Below, one piece after another: positions 33,657 through 42,239 of a stretch of 64,000 bases of DNA (position 1 is the first letter of the stretch; the number at the start of each line of letters is the position of its first letter). The DNA comes from Candidatus Melainabacteria bacterium. Lineage in GTDB: Bacteria > Cyanobacteriota > Vampirovibrionia > Obscuribacterales > Obscuribacteraceae. The stretch lies in NCBI GenBank assembly GCA_003151275.1, contig PLXC01000128.1, forward strand, positions 1 through 64,000, written 5' to 3'. Position numbers and translations under genes: made by a program. The notes under the pieces were generated by a model. The model was given only the letters and a program-made list of their open reading frames with translations. It did no database searches and had not been told where the DNA came from.

Positions 33657-34268
33657 ATGGAGCCTGACCGACCTTCATACTCTCTTGAGGACCTAGCAGC
33701 GGAGACCGGATTCGATATCCGAGTCATACGCAGTTTCATAGAACAGGGCCTATTGCGTGGCCCGAGTTCCCTCGGAAGATATGCACGTTATTCTGATTGG
33801 CATTTGATCAGACTCCTTGCCATAAAAGCGTTGAAGGAACAGCGTGGTCATACGCACAGCGATATCAGGCAGACATTGCTGTGTATGAGCGACTCTGAAA
33901 TTATTGCTCTTGCCGAAACTGCAAGAGAACCACACGAAAGCCAGCGGTCTTCTGCGCTGGATTACATTCGTTCGCTAAACACATTCAATTCGCAAAAAGC
34001 CCAGTCAATTCCTGCTCAGTCTGAGCAGCCCTCTACAACTGAGAGCCAGCAAGCGAACCACCTTCAAAAAGACCTACGCTTCAGCAATGAGCAAGGACAG
34101 TACCAGAGCCCAAGACAGCTACCCGTTAGTGAAACTTGGCATCGGTTTCAAATCACACCGGATGTTGAACTATCAGTAAGAGGAATTCAAACTGAACAGC
34201 AAATGGCGCGTCTAAAGAGCATCGCCAACAGTTTGCGAGACTTCTTCATCGGAGGACAGAATGAGTGA
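33657..34268 (+). CDS. MerR-family-like transcriptional regulator
   Basis: A 203-residue protein. Residues 5-75 are a MerR winged helix: YSLEDLAAETGFDIRVIRSF, then IEQGLLRGPSSLGRYARYSD with the wing, and WHLIRLLAIKALKEQRGH. The rest is a Gln/Ser-rich linker and a short beta end (ITPDVELSVRGIQTEQQMA). No effector cysteines are present, so it is not a metal sensor. It overlaps the VWA gene by 8 nt; the C-terminal segment may interact with the VWA protein, which also begins with a short beta region. Autoregulation from the promoter at 33621 is likely. Confidence 0.85.
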   Translation: MEPDRPSYSLEDLAAETGFDIRVIRSFIEQGLLRGPSSLGRYARYSDWHLIRLLAIKALKEQRGHTHSDIRQTLLCMSDSEIIALAETAREPHESQRSSALDYIRSLNTFNSQKAQSIPAQSEQPSTTESQQANHLQKDLRFSNEQGQYQSPRQLPVSETWHRFQITPDVELSVRGIQTEQQMARLKSIANSLRDFFIGGQNE

Positions 34269-35574
34269 CCAAGGAATTTCTGTAAGTGTTGCCTTTGACA
34301 AAGATTTGATATGGGAGCGTGGACGCTCTGTCCGTTATATCGAGATTGACATTGTTGCCCCCTGCGCAAGAGACTCGAACAAAACAACTGAAAAGGCACC
34401 ACTAAATCTTGCCCTGGTTATCGACGCTTCCGGCTCAATGTCTGGTGAACCAATTGAATGCGCGAAAACAGCTGCGGTTGGTGTAGTAAATGCATTGTCG
34501 CCCACTAGCAGGCTGTCGATTGTTTCATTTGCCAGTCGAATAATCACTCACATCGATGGCGCTTCCATAGGCGAACGAAAGAAAGCACTTGCTGCAATTA
34601 GGGAATTGACTCCACGAGACAGCACCAACCTTGGTGCGGGCTGGATAAGAGGATCCGAATGCGTAGCTCGAATAATGGAAGAATATTCACGCATGCATAA
34701 CCATGTCGTGCTGCTTTCCGATGGTCATGCCAACGCGGGTATCACCGATCCGATGGTTTTGGCGCACCATGCCGAGCAATTGCGCTCTCGAGGTATTGTT
34801 ACATCTACAGTTGGTATTGGCGATGGTTACTCCTCCGCGCAGTTGCAAGCACTCGCTGATCACGGAGGTGGACAGCTGCACGATGCTCAATACCCGCATG
34901 AGATTATTGAAGTGGTGCTTGGCGAATTGCAAGAAGTGCAAGAGACGATTGTTGAAGACATAGCAGTTACGCTCTCATTTCAAAGCGGGCTGCGTGTCGA
35001 GAATCTAAGTGGTTTTCCAACTGTAATGAGCAGCTCAAGCGCGCTGACACAGCTGGGCATGCTAGCGCCTGAACGCAAGCGCCCTGTTATTTTTAGAGTC
35101 ACTGCACCAGATGGACATGCCGGTGATCAATTGTCGTTTGAAGCCAGCTGTTCATGGATAAAAACAGGCACTTCCGAACGAGTGCAAGGCAAGCGTGCTT
35201 CCGCTGATCTGACCTTCGTATCTGAATCACGTAACTCCTTGCAAAAGCGCGACAATGAATTAAGTCTGCGCGTCGCGCAATGCTGGCAGTCCGGAGTTGT
35301 CCGAAAGTGCGTGGCATTTAATCGCCAGGGCGACTTGAAAGAACTCGGACGATACCTCGATAACGAGCTCAAATATTTCAGCAGGTATTGTCAGTCACTC
35401 CCTGATGCAGATCGGCTTGTGGCGGAACTCCAACGTATGAAAGAGCAAGCGAACCGTCGCTGGGACGAGCGCAGTCTTAAGACCATGGACCATTCCAGCT
35501 ACATGACTCAACAAAGCCAAAATGACTACAGATCGATAAATCGCGGAAACTGGTCAGACTCGCTTGGAAGCTAA
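34261..35574 (+). CDS. VWA-domain protein with intact MIDAS site
   Basis: A 437-residue cytosolic protein with no signal peptide. The von Willebrand A domain (about 45-215) has all MIDAS elements: DASGS (Asp55, Ser57, Ser59), Thr122 in RDSTNLGAGW and Asp154 in LLSDGHANAG, so divalent-metal-dependent binding is expected. A beta-rich segment (FQSGLRVENLSGFPTVM) and a helical end follow. VWA proteins usually assemble complexes. Translational coupling to the MerR-like gene suggests that they act together. The partner protein is unknown. Confidence 0.88.
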   Translation: MSDQGISVSVAFDKDLIWERGRSVRYIEIDIVAPCARDSNKTTEKAPLNLALVIDASGSMSGEPIECAKTAAVGVVNALSPTSRLSIVSFASRIITHIDGASIGERKKALAAIRELTPRDSTNLGAGWIRGSECVARIMEEYSRMHNHVVLLSDGHANAGITDPMVLAHHAEQLRSRGIVTSTVGIGDGYSSAQLQALADHGGGQLHDAQYPHEIIEVVLGELQEVQETIVEDIAVTLSFQSGLRVENLSGFPTVMSSSSALTQLGMLAPERKRPVIFRVTAPDGHAGDQLSFEASCSWIKTGTSERVQGKRASADLTFVSESRNSLQKRDNELSLRVAQCWQSGVVRKCVAFNRQGDLKELGRYLDNELKYFSRYCQSLPDADRLVAELQRMKEQANRRWDERSLKTMDHSSYMTQQSQNDYRSINRGNWSDSLGS

Positions 35575-35675
35575 CACGTCGAGCCTTATGCGTCCACATG
35601 TTACGATGGTATAGTCATGGTCGGTTGGCCGTAAATCGCTGAAACAATCAACAAAAAACGAAAACGAAATACGAA

Positions 35676-35870
35676 ATGACTACATCCCGAAAAAATCCTG
35701 ACGCACAACCACCTCGAAAGGGGCTGCCGAGCAATGTTGAAGCACTCAAGTTGATCGATCAATGGCTTGAGAACGATGACACTATTGAAGACACTCATGA
35801 TTGGGACAATTTGAGAATGCTTCTCGATCAAGGCAGAACGTCTGGAAGAAAACTCTTCACTAATGAGTAA
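35676..35870 (+). CDS. Small antitoxin-like protein upstream of truncated PIN gene
   Basis: A 64-residue acidic protein (VEALKLIDQWLENDDTIEDT, DWDNLRMLLDQGRTSGRKL). The shape, a short helical protein overlapping the start of a PIN-domain gene by 8 nt, is that of a VapB-like antitoxin, but the DNA-binding motif is not recognisable. Its toxin gene is cut short, so it may be an orphan. The region upstream has a TATAGT-like -10 near 35610. Confidence 0.55.
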   Translation: MTTSRKNPDAQPPRKGLPSNVEALKLIDQWLENDDTIEDTHDWDNLRMLLDQGRTSGRKLFTNE

Positions 35871-36006
35871 GTTCGTTCTTTTGGATACCGGTATTTTGGG
35901 TCTCGCCACCAATCCCAATGCTAGAGTAAATAACGCTGTGCTTACTTGGCTAAAGCAATTGCTACAAGTGCGCACCGCTCTTTATCTTCCTCTTCGACTT
36001 CGTTGA
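35863..36006 (+). pseudogene. VapC-like PIN toxin, truncated after about 35 codons
   Basis: The frame begins MSKFVLLDTGILGLATNPNA, a clear PIN-domain first strand with the catalytic Asp (residue 8), then NNAVLTWLKQLLQ, the first helix of this family. After residue 35 similarity stops. The frame runs into the antisense of the 35962-37392 lipoprotein gene and ends at 36006 (47 residues instead of about 130-150). The other three acidic residues of the nuclease site are missing, so it cannot be active. The break coincides with the 3' end of the opposite gene, indicating a deletion or insertion junction. Confidence 0.75.
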
Positions 36007-37383
36007 GGTAGCCTTGGTCTTTAGTGTATCTGCCGACTTTTCATCGTCATTGAGAAATCCGATGGACGTTGAAGGCCAATTCTTACTAAGATCAATGCGG
36101 TGGCTAGGTTCGCTCAACGACTGCAAAACAACATCTGCATGGTGCCTAATTGCACCATTCTCACGGTTTCGAGCCGGATAGCAAAGTTCCTCATTCGTTC
36201 GCCATTGCGGAGTGAATTTCAAATCTCCGTCACCGCCTTTCTCCAGTATGGTCACCGTTCCAGAAGCCATGTCCAGTACGGTGATTTCGCCATGCTCTCC
36301 TGGCACAGAGATCTTTGTGCCGTCTTGATTGGGCTCAAAAGCATTCATCATATCGCCCGGCAATCCTTTCGATGCGAGGATCGGTTCAAGAGACTGTCCG
36401 TCTGGCCGTAACTTGAAAAGGCTGACCTGCGGATCAGTTTTTTTGAGCGAAGGGAACGAGCACTGTTTCGCATGAAAGACAACACTTCCATCAGGCAGGC
36501 AGCGAACGCGACTCGAGTCGGCAGCGAGGACTTCTGCCAATTCTTTGGCCGGAGCAAATTTTGGAAGAATCATTCCATTCGCATCAGCGATTTCTCGACG
36601 GTTAAGCGTGGCAACCCACGGGTGCTTACTCTCCCATAGTTGTGATAAGTGCACGTTCTCGTCTACTTTAGGATACGAAATATAGAACAGAGACTTGCCG
36701 TCAGCTGACCAGTCGGGGAAGTCAGCTAACGTTTCCACTGCTATTTTCGGTTGACCCACCTTCAGCGGGATCACTATGATTTTGTATGCCAATCCATCTC
36801 TGACCGATACGGCAGCCAGATTACCGGAGGGTGACACGCGCACGTCATCTATTGTTTTTGTTGTTCGCCATAAGACAGCACCACTTAGAGGATTTTTGTT
36901 GGCAAGATCGAGAATTTTGAGAATCTCAACAATGATTGAATAGTCATTTGTTCTCTTGTCGGCGAGTCTCGTTTGTAAGGCCTTTACACCATACTTGTAT
37001 CTGAGATAAATCAACGCATCCGGCACAAGTGCTTGATCAAGCGAGGTCAATTTGGTAGCAGAACCAGCTCTCCATATGGACTGGGCGATGTGTAGAATTT
37101 TTAGGCGTTCACCTTTAGAGTACAAGTTTTTTATTTCTTCCCAGCTGGTGGTTGTCTTGCTTGAAACAACAAGGGTATGAATGGAATCAGGCAACCAACG
37201 GCATATTTGTACATCCACCAATAATGGTGCGGATATGGTGCCCGTATCATCTGATACTCTAAGACCGTCCGATGCTAACACTGCAGCTCGTTTTCCGTCT
37301 GGCGACCAAATCACTCTGTCTTCTGGCTTGCATGCTGTGAGGAGCGTCAGGCACAATATTATTGTGGCAATGAGCGATTTCAT
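35962..37383 (-). CDS. Lipoprotein with WD40/TolB-like beta-propeller
   Basis: About 473 residues. A type II signal peptide MKSLIATIILCLTLLTACKP places a lipid on Cys18 (lipobox LTAC). The body has several propeller strands with TolB-like motifs: VIWSPDGKRAAVLASDGLRV, DVRVSPSGNLAAVSVRDGL, DFPDWSADGKSLFYISYP, FEPNQDGTKISVPGEHGE. It probably sits in the inner or outer membrane facing the periplasm. It is the third gene of a tight operon with the MshEN-like and DUF4388 genes. GTG 37392 is an alternative start 3 codons earlier. Its 3' end overlaps the remnant of the PIN gene on the other strand. Confidence 0.8.
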   Translation of the reverse strand: MKSLIATIILCLTLLTACKPEDRVIWSPDGKRAAVLASDGLRVSDDTGTISAPLLVDVQICRWLPDSIHTLVVSSKTTTSWEEIKNLYSKGERLKILHIAQSIWRAGSATKLTSLDQALVPDALIYLRYKYGVKALQTRLADKRTNDYSIIVEILKILDLANKNPLSGAVLWRTTKTIDDVRVSPSGNLAAVSVRDGLAYKIIVIPLKVGQPKIAVETLADFPDWSADGKSLFYISYPKVDENVHLSQLWESKHPWVATLNRREIADANGMILPKFAPAKELAEVLAADSSRVRCLPDGSVVFHAKQCSFPSLKKTDPQVSLFKLRPDGQSLEPILASKGLPGDMMNAFEPNQDGTKISVPGEHGEITVLDMASGTVTILEKGGDGDLKFTPQWRTNEELCYPARNRENGAIRHHADVVLQSLSEPSHRIDLSKNWPSTSIGFLNDDEKSADTLKTKATSTKSKRKIKSGAHL

Positions 37384-37397
37384 TGTACTCACTTGCG

Positions 37398-38612
37398 CTA
37401 TTCGCCAATCAGTACAGTTGGTGCCCAGCCGAACGTCTTCAACGTTTCTTCGAGAGTTTTGTTGTTTTCGCCCGCGTATACCACTGCAATTACTGCTTGC
37501 TCAGCGGTGATTATGCCCGAATCGAGAGCATCTTTGCAGTCTTGCACTGCGGTGATAGTGTGCGCATCGATGATTCCCACCTGTTGCAGCGTCTTGACCA
37601 GAGAGACTCGGTTCGAGAGTGAAAGAGGTGTCGCGGCGGCGATGTCCTCATCCGAGACTAGACCAGCCATCGTCAGCAGTTCTGACACGTCAATTTTGTT
37701 TGATTCGACGTCAGTGTCGCCTAAATTTGAAAGGGACTCATTCATCTCAGCGTAAGTTGTCGTATGTTTGAGACGCTTAAGAATATTCGCCGCTTGATCT
37801 TCGAAGAGCGTGCCTTTTTTGACCATGTCCAGAAGGCGCATAGACGCTTCCAGCGTGATCGGAGTCGCATAGCCGCACTCCTGAAGCACTTGCTCAATTG
37901 TTTTGTCTTCAACCAACTCAAGTTCTTGTGACGACAGAAGCTGCCCCTCAGTCATAAAACCGGATAAGACAAAGAGTTCACCAACCCCGAAGTGCAACTT
38001 TATTGCGGCTCCATGGATCCTTTGTTGTTCTAAGGATTGTTGCAAGCTGATCGTATGCAGGCGGGCGAAACGCAAAGCTTGAATACCCTCTTCTGGAGTC
38101 AGTTCACCGTCGCGAACTAATCTTTGCGCCAAAAGAGTTGAGTGCAAGTTCTGATTTGTAATTGCGCCCATCCCCATTAGCACCATCCCTAGTGGCAAGC
38201 CGGTATTCAAACTCTGCATCAATCCTTGTTCTAGATTCTTGGGATTGACGACCCCTGCTTTGCGCATCGTCTCACCGAGCTTGTTTGTCAGTTTCCCTTG
38301 CGACTTTTCAACGCCCGGCGCCAATTTGCGCAACGCTGTGTTGAAGTCCATCGACTGAAGAGCAACTAATTCCAAGACTTTAACGGCGCTGTCCAGGCTG
38401 ATCTGTTTGCTGTCGATCATGTCTTGCAATTGGAGTGCCGCTTGCATTCCAGCTGCATTGAGATGACCGTTCATGCCAAGCACGCGATCGAGCGGCATAG
38501 GCATTTTCATCGCTAGCACTACCGCGTCCTCAAGCGCCTCAATGGTGACGACACCGCTGCGGATTAGCAAGTCACCAAGCCTTAACGCGATGTCGGCGGG
38601 TTCATCTGACAT
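37398..38612 (-). CDS. Protein with repeated MshEN/GspE-N-like modules
   Basis: A 404-residue soluble protein made of tandem helical modules resembling the N-terminal domain of type II/IV secretion ATPases. LGDLLIRSGVVTIEALEDAV recurs as LGETMRKAGVVNPKNLEQGL, then FGVGELFVLSGFMTEGQLLS and VSELLTMAGLVSDEDIAAAT. Some such modules bind cyclic di-GMP, but the Leu/Gly spacing of the high-affinity motif is not clearly conserved here. There is no ATPase domain. The gene is 2 nt after the DUF4388 gene and 5 nt or more before the lipoprotein gene, so the three are one operon. Confidence 0.75.
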   Translation of the reverse strand: MSDEPADIALRLGDLLIRSGVVTIEALEDAVVLAMKMPMPLDRVLGMNGHLNAAGMQAALQLQDMIDSKQISLDSAVKVLELVALQSMDFNTALRKLAPGVEKSQGKLTNKLGETMRKAGVVNPKNLEQGLMQSLNTGLPLGMVLMGMGAITNQNLHSTLLAQRLVRDGELTPEEGIQALRFARLHTISLQQSLEQQRIHGAAIKLHFGVGELFVLSGFMTEGQLLSSQELELVEDKTIEQVLQECGYATPITLEASMRLLDMVKKGTLFEDQAANILKRLKHTTTYAEMNESLSNLGDTDVESNKIDVSELLTMAGLVSDEDIAAATPLSLSNRVSLVKTLQQVGIIDAHTITAVQDCKDALDSGIITAEQAVIAVVYAGENNKTLEETLKTFGWAPTVLIGE

Positions 38613-38614
38613 GG

Positions 38615-40498
38615 TTATTCTCTCTTTTTGGTGCGCGAGAGAACGATTGGAAATTGTCCCTGTTTCGCCTTTAATTTGGCTGACTTGGCAGCGAGCACCA
38701 GACTCTCCAAATCATCACCATCTGCAGGCAAACTTGCGACACCGAACGCGAATGTCAGTGTGTTTCTGTCCACGCCCTTGATCAACGGAGTGGCGGTAAG
38801 GCTTTCCAAAATTCTGTTGGCGACGAAAGCAGCTGATGATCCAGTCGTATTTGGCAGCAACAATCCATAATCGACTGCTTCAAAGTGTCCGATGATATCG
38901 AGCGGTCGCTTAACTAGGTCGATTCGCATTGCAGCAATGCCTGCGGCCTGCGGGTTTAAGACATCAGGAACAGTGCCGCCATCGCGCCTGTTTTTTATCT
39001 CAAACACGATTAGAGACATTGGAAAGTTGTACGCCTCATATCGATGCATTTCATATTCCATGAAGTACATCAATGCAGGATAAGAATAAACACCAGTTTC
39101 TGGGCGGATAAACGATTCGTGTATCGCTTGCACTTGCGAGCGAGCTTCACCCAAAAAGTCTAGTTGGGAACCTTTGAATGCATCTGGTTGCTTGATCTCA
39201 ATCAATCCGCAAGAAAGAAAGTTGAACAGCAGCGTGCTCCACATGGTGCTATCCATGGGCTTGTCGCGCAAAAGGTCAGTAAACGTGCGTTTGTGACGGA
39301 GATATTGATAAACGTCTTGCTGAAAGTTGAAATCGAGCGGCGCTCCTTTAGTGAGCATCAGTTTCAACTCGCTATCGCTCAGATTCTTGTGCAGTCGAAC
39401 CAGGTATGACTCGTAAGCAAGTCCTGCTCTCTTCAAATGCCTCTTTTGGTCGAGCAGCTGAATACCATCTGCGATGATCTTCTCAAGCTTATCCTCTACC
39501 GATCGCATCTCTGTGCGAGCATTTGGCGTGAAAACGTAAGTGCCTTTTTCCCACGTCACCAGTTCTCTGATCGCACCATCTCCATACTCGGTAGGGGTGC
39601 CGGCATGTTTCGGTACACCGTTTTCAAAGTAGACATCGCCAACGGTCTCCTCACCTAAAATTTCCAGCTTCCCAGTCGCCTGGTTGACAACAAGGCTACG
39701 TAGCAAAGCGGGCACAGGCATTTCTGAGAGATTGCCTTCAATTGTGTCCGCCTTCTTCTCTACTGGCGCGTAAGGGCTCTCATTGTCCTTCTTAGCTCCG
39801 GGCGCGAAAGGCGGCAGGAAGCCTGTGGTTCGTGGACGCTGAGGCATCGGCGCCCCGGTGGCGCCTACATTGGCATCATCGACCGAGCCAGCGTAAGGAT
39901 TCTGCATGACTGGTTGTGCTGCTGCTGCTGCGGGTTTCTCAGGGACATTTTGTTGGAAATAGCCCGGTTGATAAGAAGCTGGATTTTGTTGCGGAGCGCG
40001 GGTGCTTGACTGGAATTGATCCTGTTGCACAGCAGGTTGGGGCTGGGTTGGACGAAATCCTGAGCTCGGTGTAAGCGAATTGAACGGATCAGTTGGTTGC
40101 GCCACTGGCTTAGGTTTCATCGCTTCAAAGGGGTCCAGAGGCCCCTGCGGTTCAGTCGGCTCGGCGGCAACGACGGGCGCCTTCGCTTTCTTAAGCATGC
40201 AGACGACGTCGTTAATCAGCTCGAAATCTGACGTGTCGAACTTCCAAACGAGCTTCCCTTCTTGACCATCGTCTTCCCAAAGCGTCCAAGTCGGACTCTC
40301 GGTTTTGCTGTGCTCGAAGCGGGCGCTCATGCTGTAAGACTTGGCAGAATCTGGCTCAGCCCAAATCAACTCAACTTCTCGGCCGCGATTTTCGCTTGCC
40401 TGTGCGTGCATCGCTTGCAGTTCAGGTATGCCGGGGGGCAGAGAAGCCTTTGGCAACCGTATTTTGGATGGATCCGGAGGCTTCTTTGGAGTAAACAT
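38615..40498 (-). CDS. DUF4388 protein with degenerate GGDEF domain
   Basis: A 627-residue cytosolic protein. Residues 1-230 are low-complexity Pro/Gln-rich with a short N-terminal fold. Residues about 255-350 are a DUF4388 (PatA-like) domain: GNLSEMPVPALLRSLVVNQA, GDVYFENGVPKHA. A helical segment follows. The last 170 residues have the layout of a diguanylate cyclase (YPALMYFMEYEMHRYEAYNF, then DIIGHFEAVDYGLLLPNTTG), but the GGDEF signature reads EAVDYG, so catalysis is lost. It may bind a nucleotide or scaffold other proteins. The operon companions downstream carry MshEN-like and propeller domains. Confidence 0.8.
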   Translation of the reverse strand: MFTPKKPPDPSKIRLPKASLPPGIPELQAMHAQASENRGREVELIWAEPDSAKSYSMSARFEHSKTESPTWTLWEDDGQEGKLVWKFDTSDFELINDVVCMLKKAKAPVVAAEPTEPQGPLDPFEAMKPKPVAQPTDPFNSLTPSSGFRPTQPQPAVQQDQFQSSTRAPQQNPASYQPGYFQQNVPEKPAAAAAQPVMQNPYAGSVDDANVGATGAPMPQRPRTTGFLPPFAPGAKKDNESPYAPVEKKADTIEGNLSEMPVPALLRSLVVNQATGKLEILGEETVGDVYFENGVPKHAGTPTEYGDGAIRELVTWEKGTYVFTPNARTEMRSVEDKLEKIIADGIQLLDQKRHLKRAGLAYESYLVRLHKNLSDSELKLMLTKGAPLDFNFQQDVYQYLRHKRTFTDLLRDKPMDSTMWSTLLFNFLSCGLIEIKQPDAFKGSQLDFLGEARSQVQAIHESFIRPETGVYSYPALMYFMEYEMHRYEAYNFPMSLIVFEIKNRRDGGTVPDVLNPQAAGIAAMRIDLVKRPLDIIGHFEAVDYGLLLPNTTGSSAAFVANRILESLTATPLIKGVDRNTLTFAFGVASLPADGDDLESLVLAAKSAKLKAKQGQFPIVLSRTKKRE

Positions 40499-40639
40499 GC
40501 AGTTCTCGCCTGACTGTTAAGGGTAGGAATGTGGAGCTGTATGAAGGTTTCAGAGACTCATACATATTACATTCTGGATTAGTGACCGGTTCATGCATAA
40601 ATGTAACATTCCCCATTTCGGAGCGCCAGTCTCATCAAC

Positions 40640-40761
40640 TGGAGCGCGGGTCTCCAGACCCTGCCTCGAGACGTAATCATGGCGCCTGTCCTCAATTCGC
40701 GATCAGTCATCGAAATGGAGCGAGGGGGTCTCCAGACCCGCCTCGAGACGTGATCATGGGC
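40640..40761. repeat. Two copies of an intergenic hairpin element
   Basis: A unit of about 46 bp is present twice, at about 40640-40685 and 40716-40761, 76 bp apart. Each has TGGAGCG, a hairpin core GGGTCTCCAGACCC (6-bp stem), then CCTCGAGACGTRATCATGG. A related GAAATGGAGC occurs near 17998 and 18035 beside rmlB. This looks like a dispersed REP-type element of the genome. It lies between the DUF4388 gene and the SGNH-like gene, and no coding frame crosses it. Confidence 0.75.
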
Positions 40762-40788
40762 GACTTTTCGCGCTTCCAATTCGTATTG

Positions 40789-42096
40789 CTATTTCGCTCC
40801 GACCGGCGACTTTTGCGAAGCTTTCACAAAGTTTTTTTTCAACTGGTCGTCATTGCCTAGTGCAAACACAAGGCTGTCCACGAATTTCTTCCCGCCGTAG
40901 CCATTCAAATGTACTGTGTCTCGATAATCGTCTCTGGTGTACTGATTAAACTGGCACAAATCAAGCATTCGGATTTTTGTTTTAGCGCAGAGGTCAGCGA
41001 GATCAGTTTTGTATTTAGTGTACAAGGCAGGTTTGAGAATCTCCACGTTCTGCAAGGTGATTGGCATTTGCACAATAATCAGCGTGATGCCTTCGTGGGC
41101 ACATAGCCGTGTAATCCGGTCTAAAAATCGGAACTGGGTTTCATACAGACGTTGGTCGGGATTTCGATAACGGTCCATGTAGTCGCGCCGATTGTCGATC
41201 ATGGCACTTTTGTCTTGGACGGTTTGCAGAGCCAAAAAAGTGCCTGGCTCAATATTAAAGGGACGAGAGACTGCTCTCAGTCTTGAAGCAAATGGACCAG
41301 CATCACCCTCGTGTTCAGGCAGATTGAAAAGACCATTGTGACTGAGATACAGTCGGCACCACCGCTCCATTGATAAACGACAATCCGAAGAAACGCGATA
41401 AAGATTGAAGGAGCGCTGTAGCAGCCAATCAAGCTTGCCGAAAGGTGAGGCGTAAAAATCAAGACCGCAGTCGCTAACGTCCACACTGCGTTGAAGAAAC
41501 TTGAAAGCTTCCGTATCAGAAGGGCTCTGCATCGTGCCGTCGAGAAAGTCTCTGGGCGCTACACCGTATACCACAATGTTCGGCTTGACGCCCTCATCCA
41601 CTGCTGCTCTGAGTGTGAGGTAGGCGTCGGAAGGCATTTGTCCGGGCGCGGACAGGTTCAGCGTGTTGAAAGATCCACGAAACCGATCTTGCATGACTTT
41701 GTCCAGATACGAAGCACCACGATAGGTGGCAAGGTCTAGTGTATGTTTCAAAAAGTTGGCATCGCACTCGGCGATAGCTGCCACCATCAGTGATGAACCG
41801 AGCAGCACCACATTTGAAGGCACCGTGGCGTGGCGAATGTCGTGGACTGTCCACCAACTCCAGCCGCGATAAGAGGAATTGTCCGGATTGACCTTGAAAA
41901 ATTGCGTGCAGGCAAGCGCCACATTTATCGCTGTGAAGGCGATCAAGGAGTATGTGAAGGCTGATCGGAACTTGTTTTTGCGCGCTTGTTTATGAGGCGG
42001 TTGGGCAAATTGGTCTTGATTCAAGGGCGCTAAAATTTCATCTCTGATTGGAGATGGCTCCATTTTATCAGAGTCCGTTGGCTTCAAATTGATCAC
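40789..42096 (-). CDS. Membrane-anchored SGNH/AlgX-DltD-like protein
   Basis: A 435-residue protein. A 45-residue cytosolic tail precedes one transmembrane helix (FTYSLIAFTAINVALACTQF, about residues 47-66), and a periplasmic domain follows. SGNH-hydrolase hallmarks are present: block I NVVLLGSSLMVAA (Ser nucleophile), GVAPRDFLD and a block V Asp-X2-His in YRDTVHLNGYGGK. Block II Gly and block III Asn are less clear. The style is that of DltD/AlgJ proteins that work with O-acyltransferases. No such transferase is adjacent, so it may act on the polymers made by the neighbouring glycan genes. Confidence 0.7.
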   Translation of the reverse strand: MINLKPTDSDKMEPSPIRDEILAPLNQDQFAQPPHKQARKNKFRSAFTYSLIAFTAINVALACTQFFKVNPDNSSYRGWSWWTVHDIRHATVPSNVVLLGSSLMVAAIAECDANFLKHTLDLATYRGASYLDKVMQDRFRGSFNTLNLSAPGQMPSDAYLTLRAAVDEGVKPNIVVYGVAPRDFLDGTMQSPSDTEAFKFLQRSVDVSDCGLDFYASPFGKLDWLLQRSFNLYRVSSDCRLSMERWCRLYLSHNGLFNLPEHEGDAGPFASRLRAVSRPFNIEPGTFLALQTVQDKSAMIDNRRDYMDRYRNPDQRLYETQFRFLDRITRLCAHEGITLIIVQMPITLQNVEILKPALYTKYKTDLADLCAKTKIRMLDLCQFNQYTRDDYRDTVHLNGYGGKKFVDSLVFALGNDDQLKKNFVKASQKSPVGAK

Positions 42097-42239
42097 GGCT
42101 TTGTTCAGAACGCGGCGCCCCGTTCGTAGCTATTCAGAAATAGACTAATAGGTTAAATGATCCATTGATCGCATTGTTGCAAAATTTTTATGCTTAATCG
42201 AGCCTGAGTGCGTTGGTCTTCTGCTAGATTCGAGCCGTG

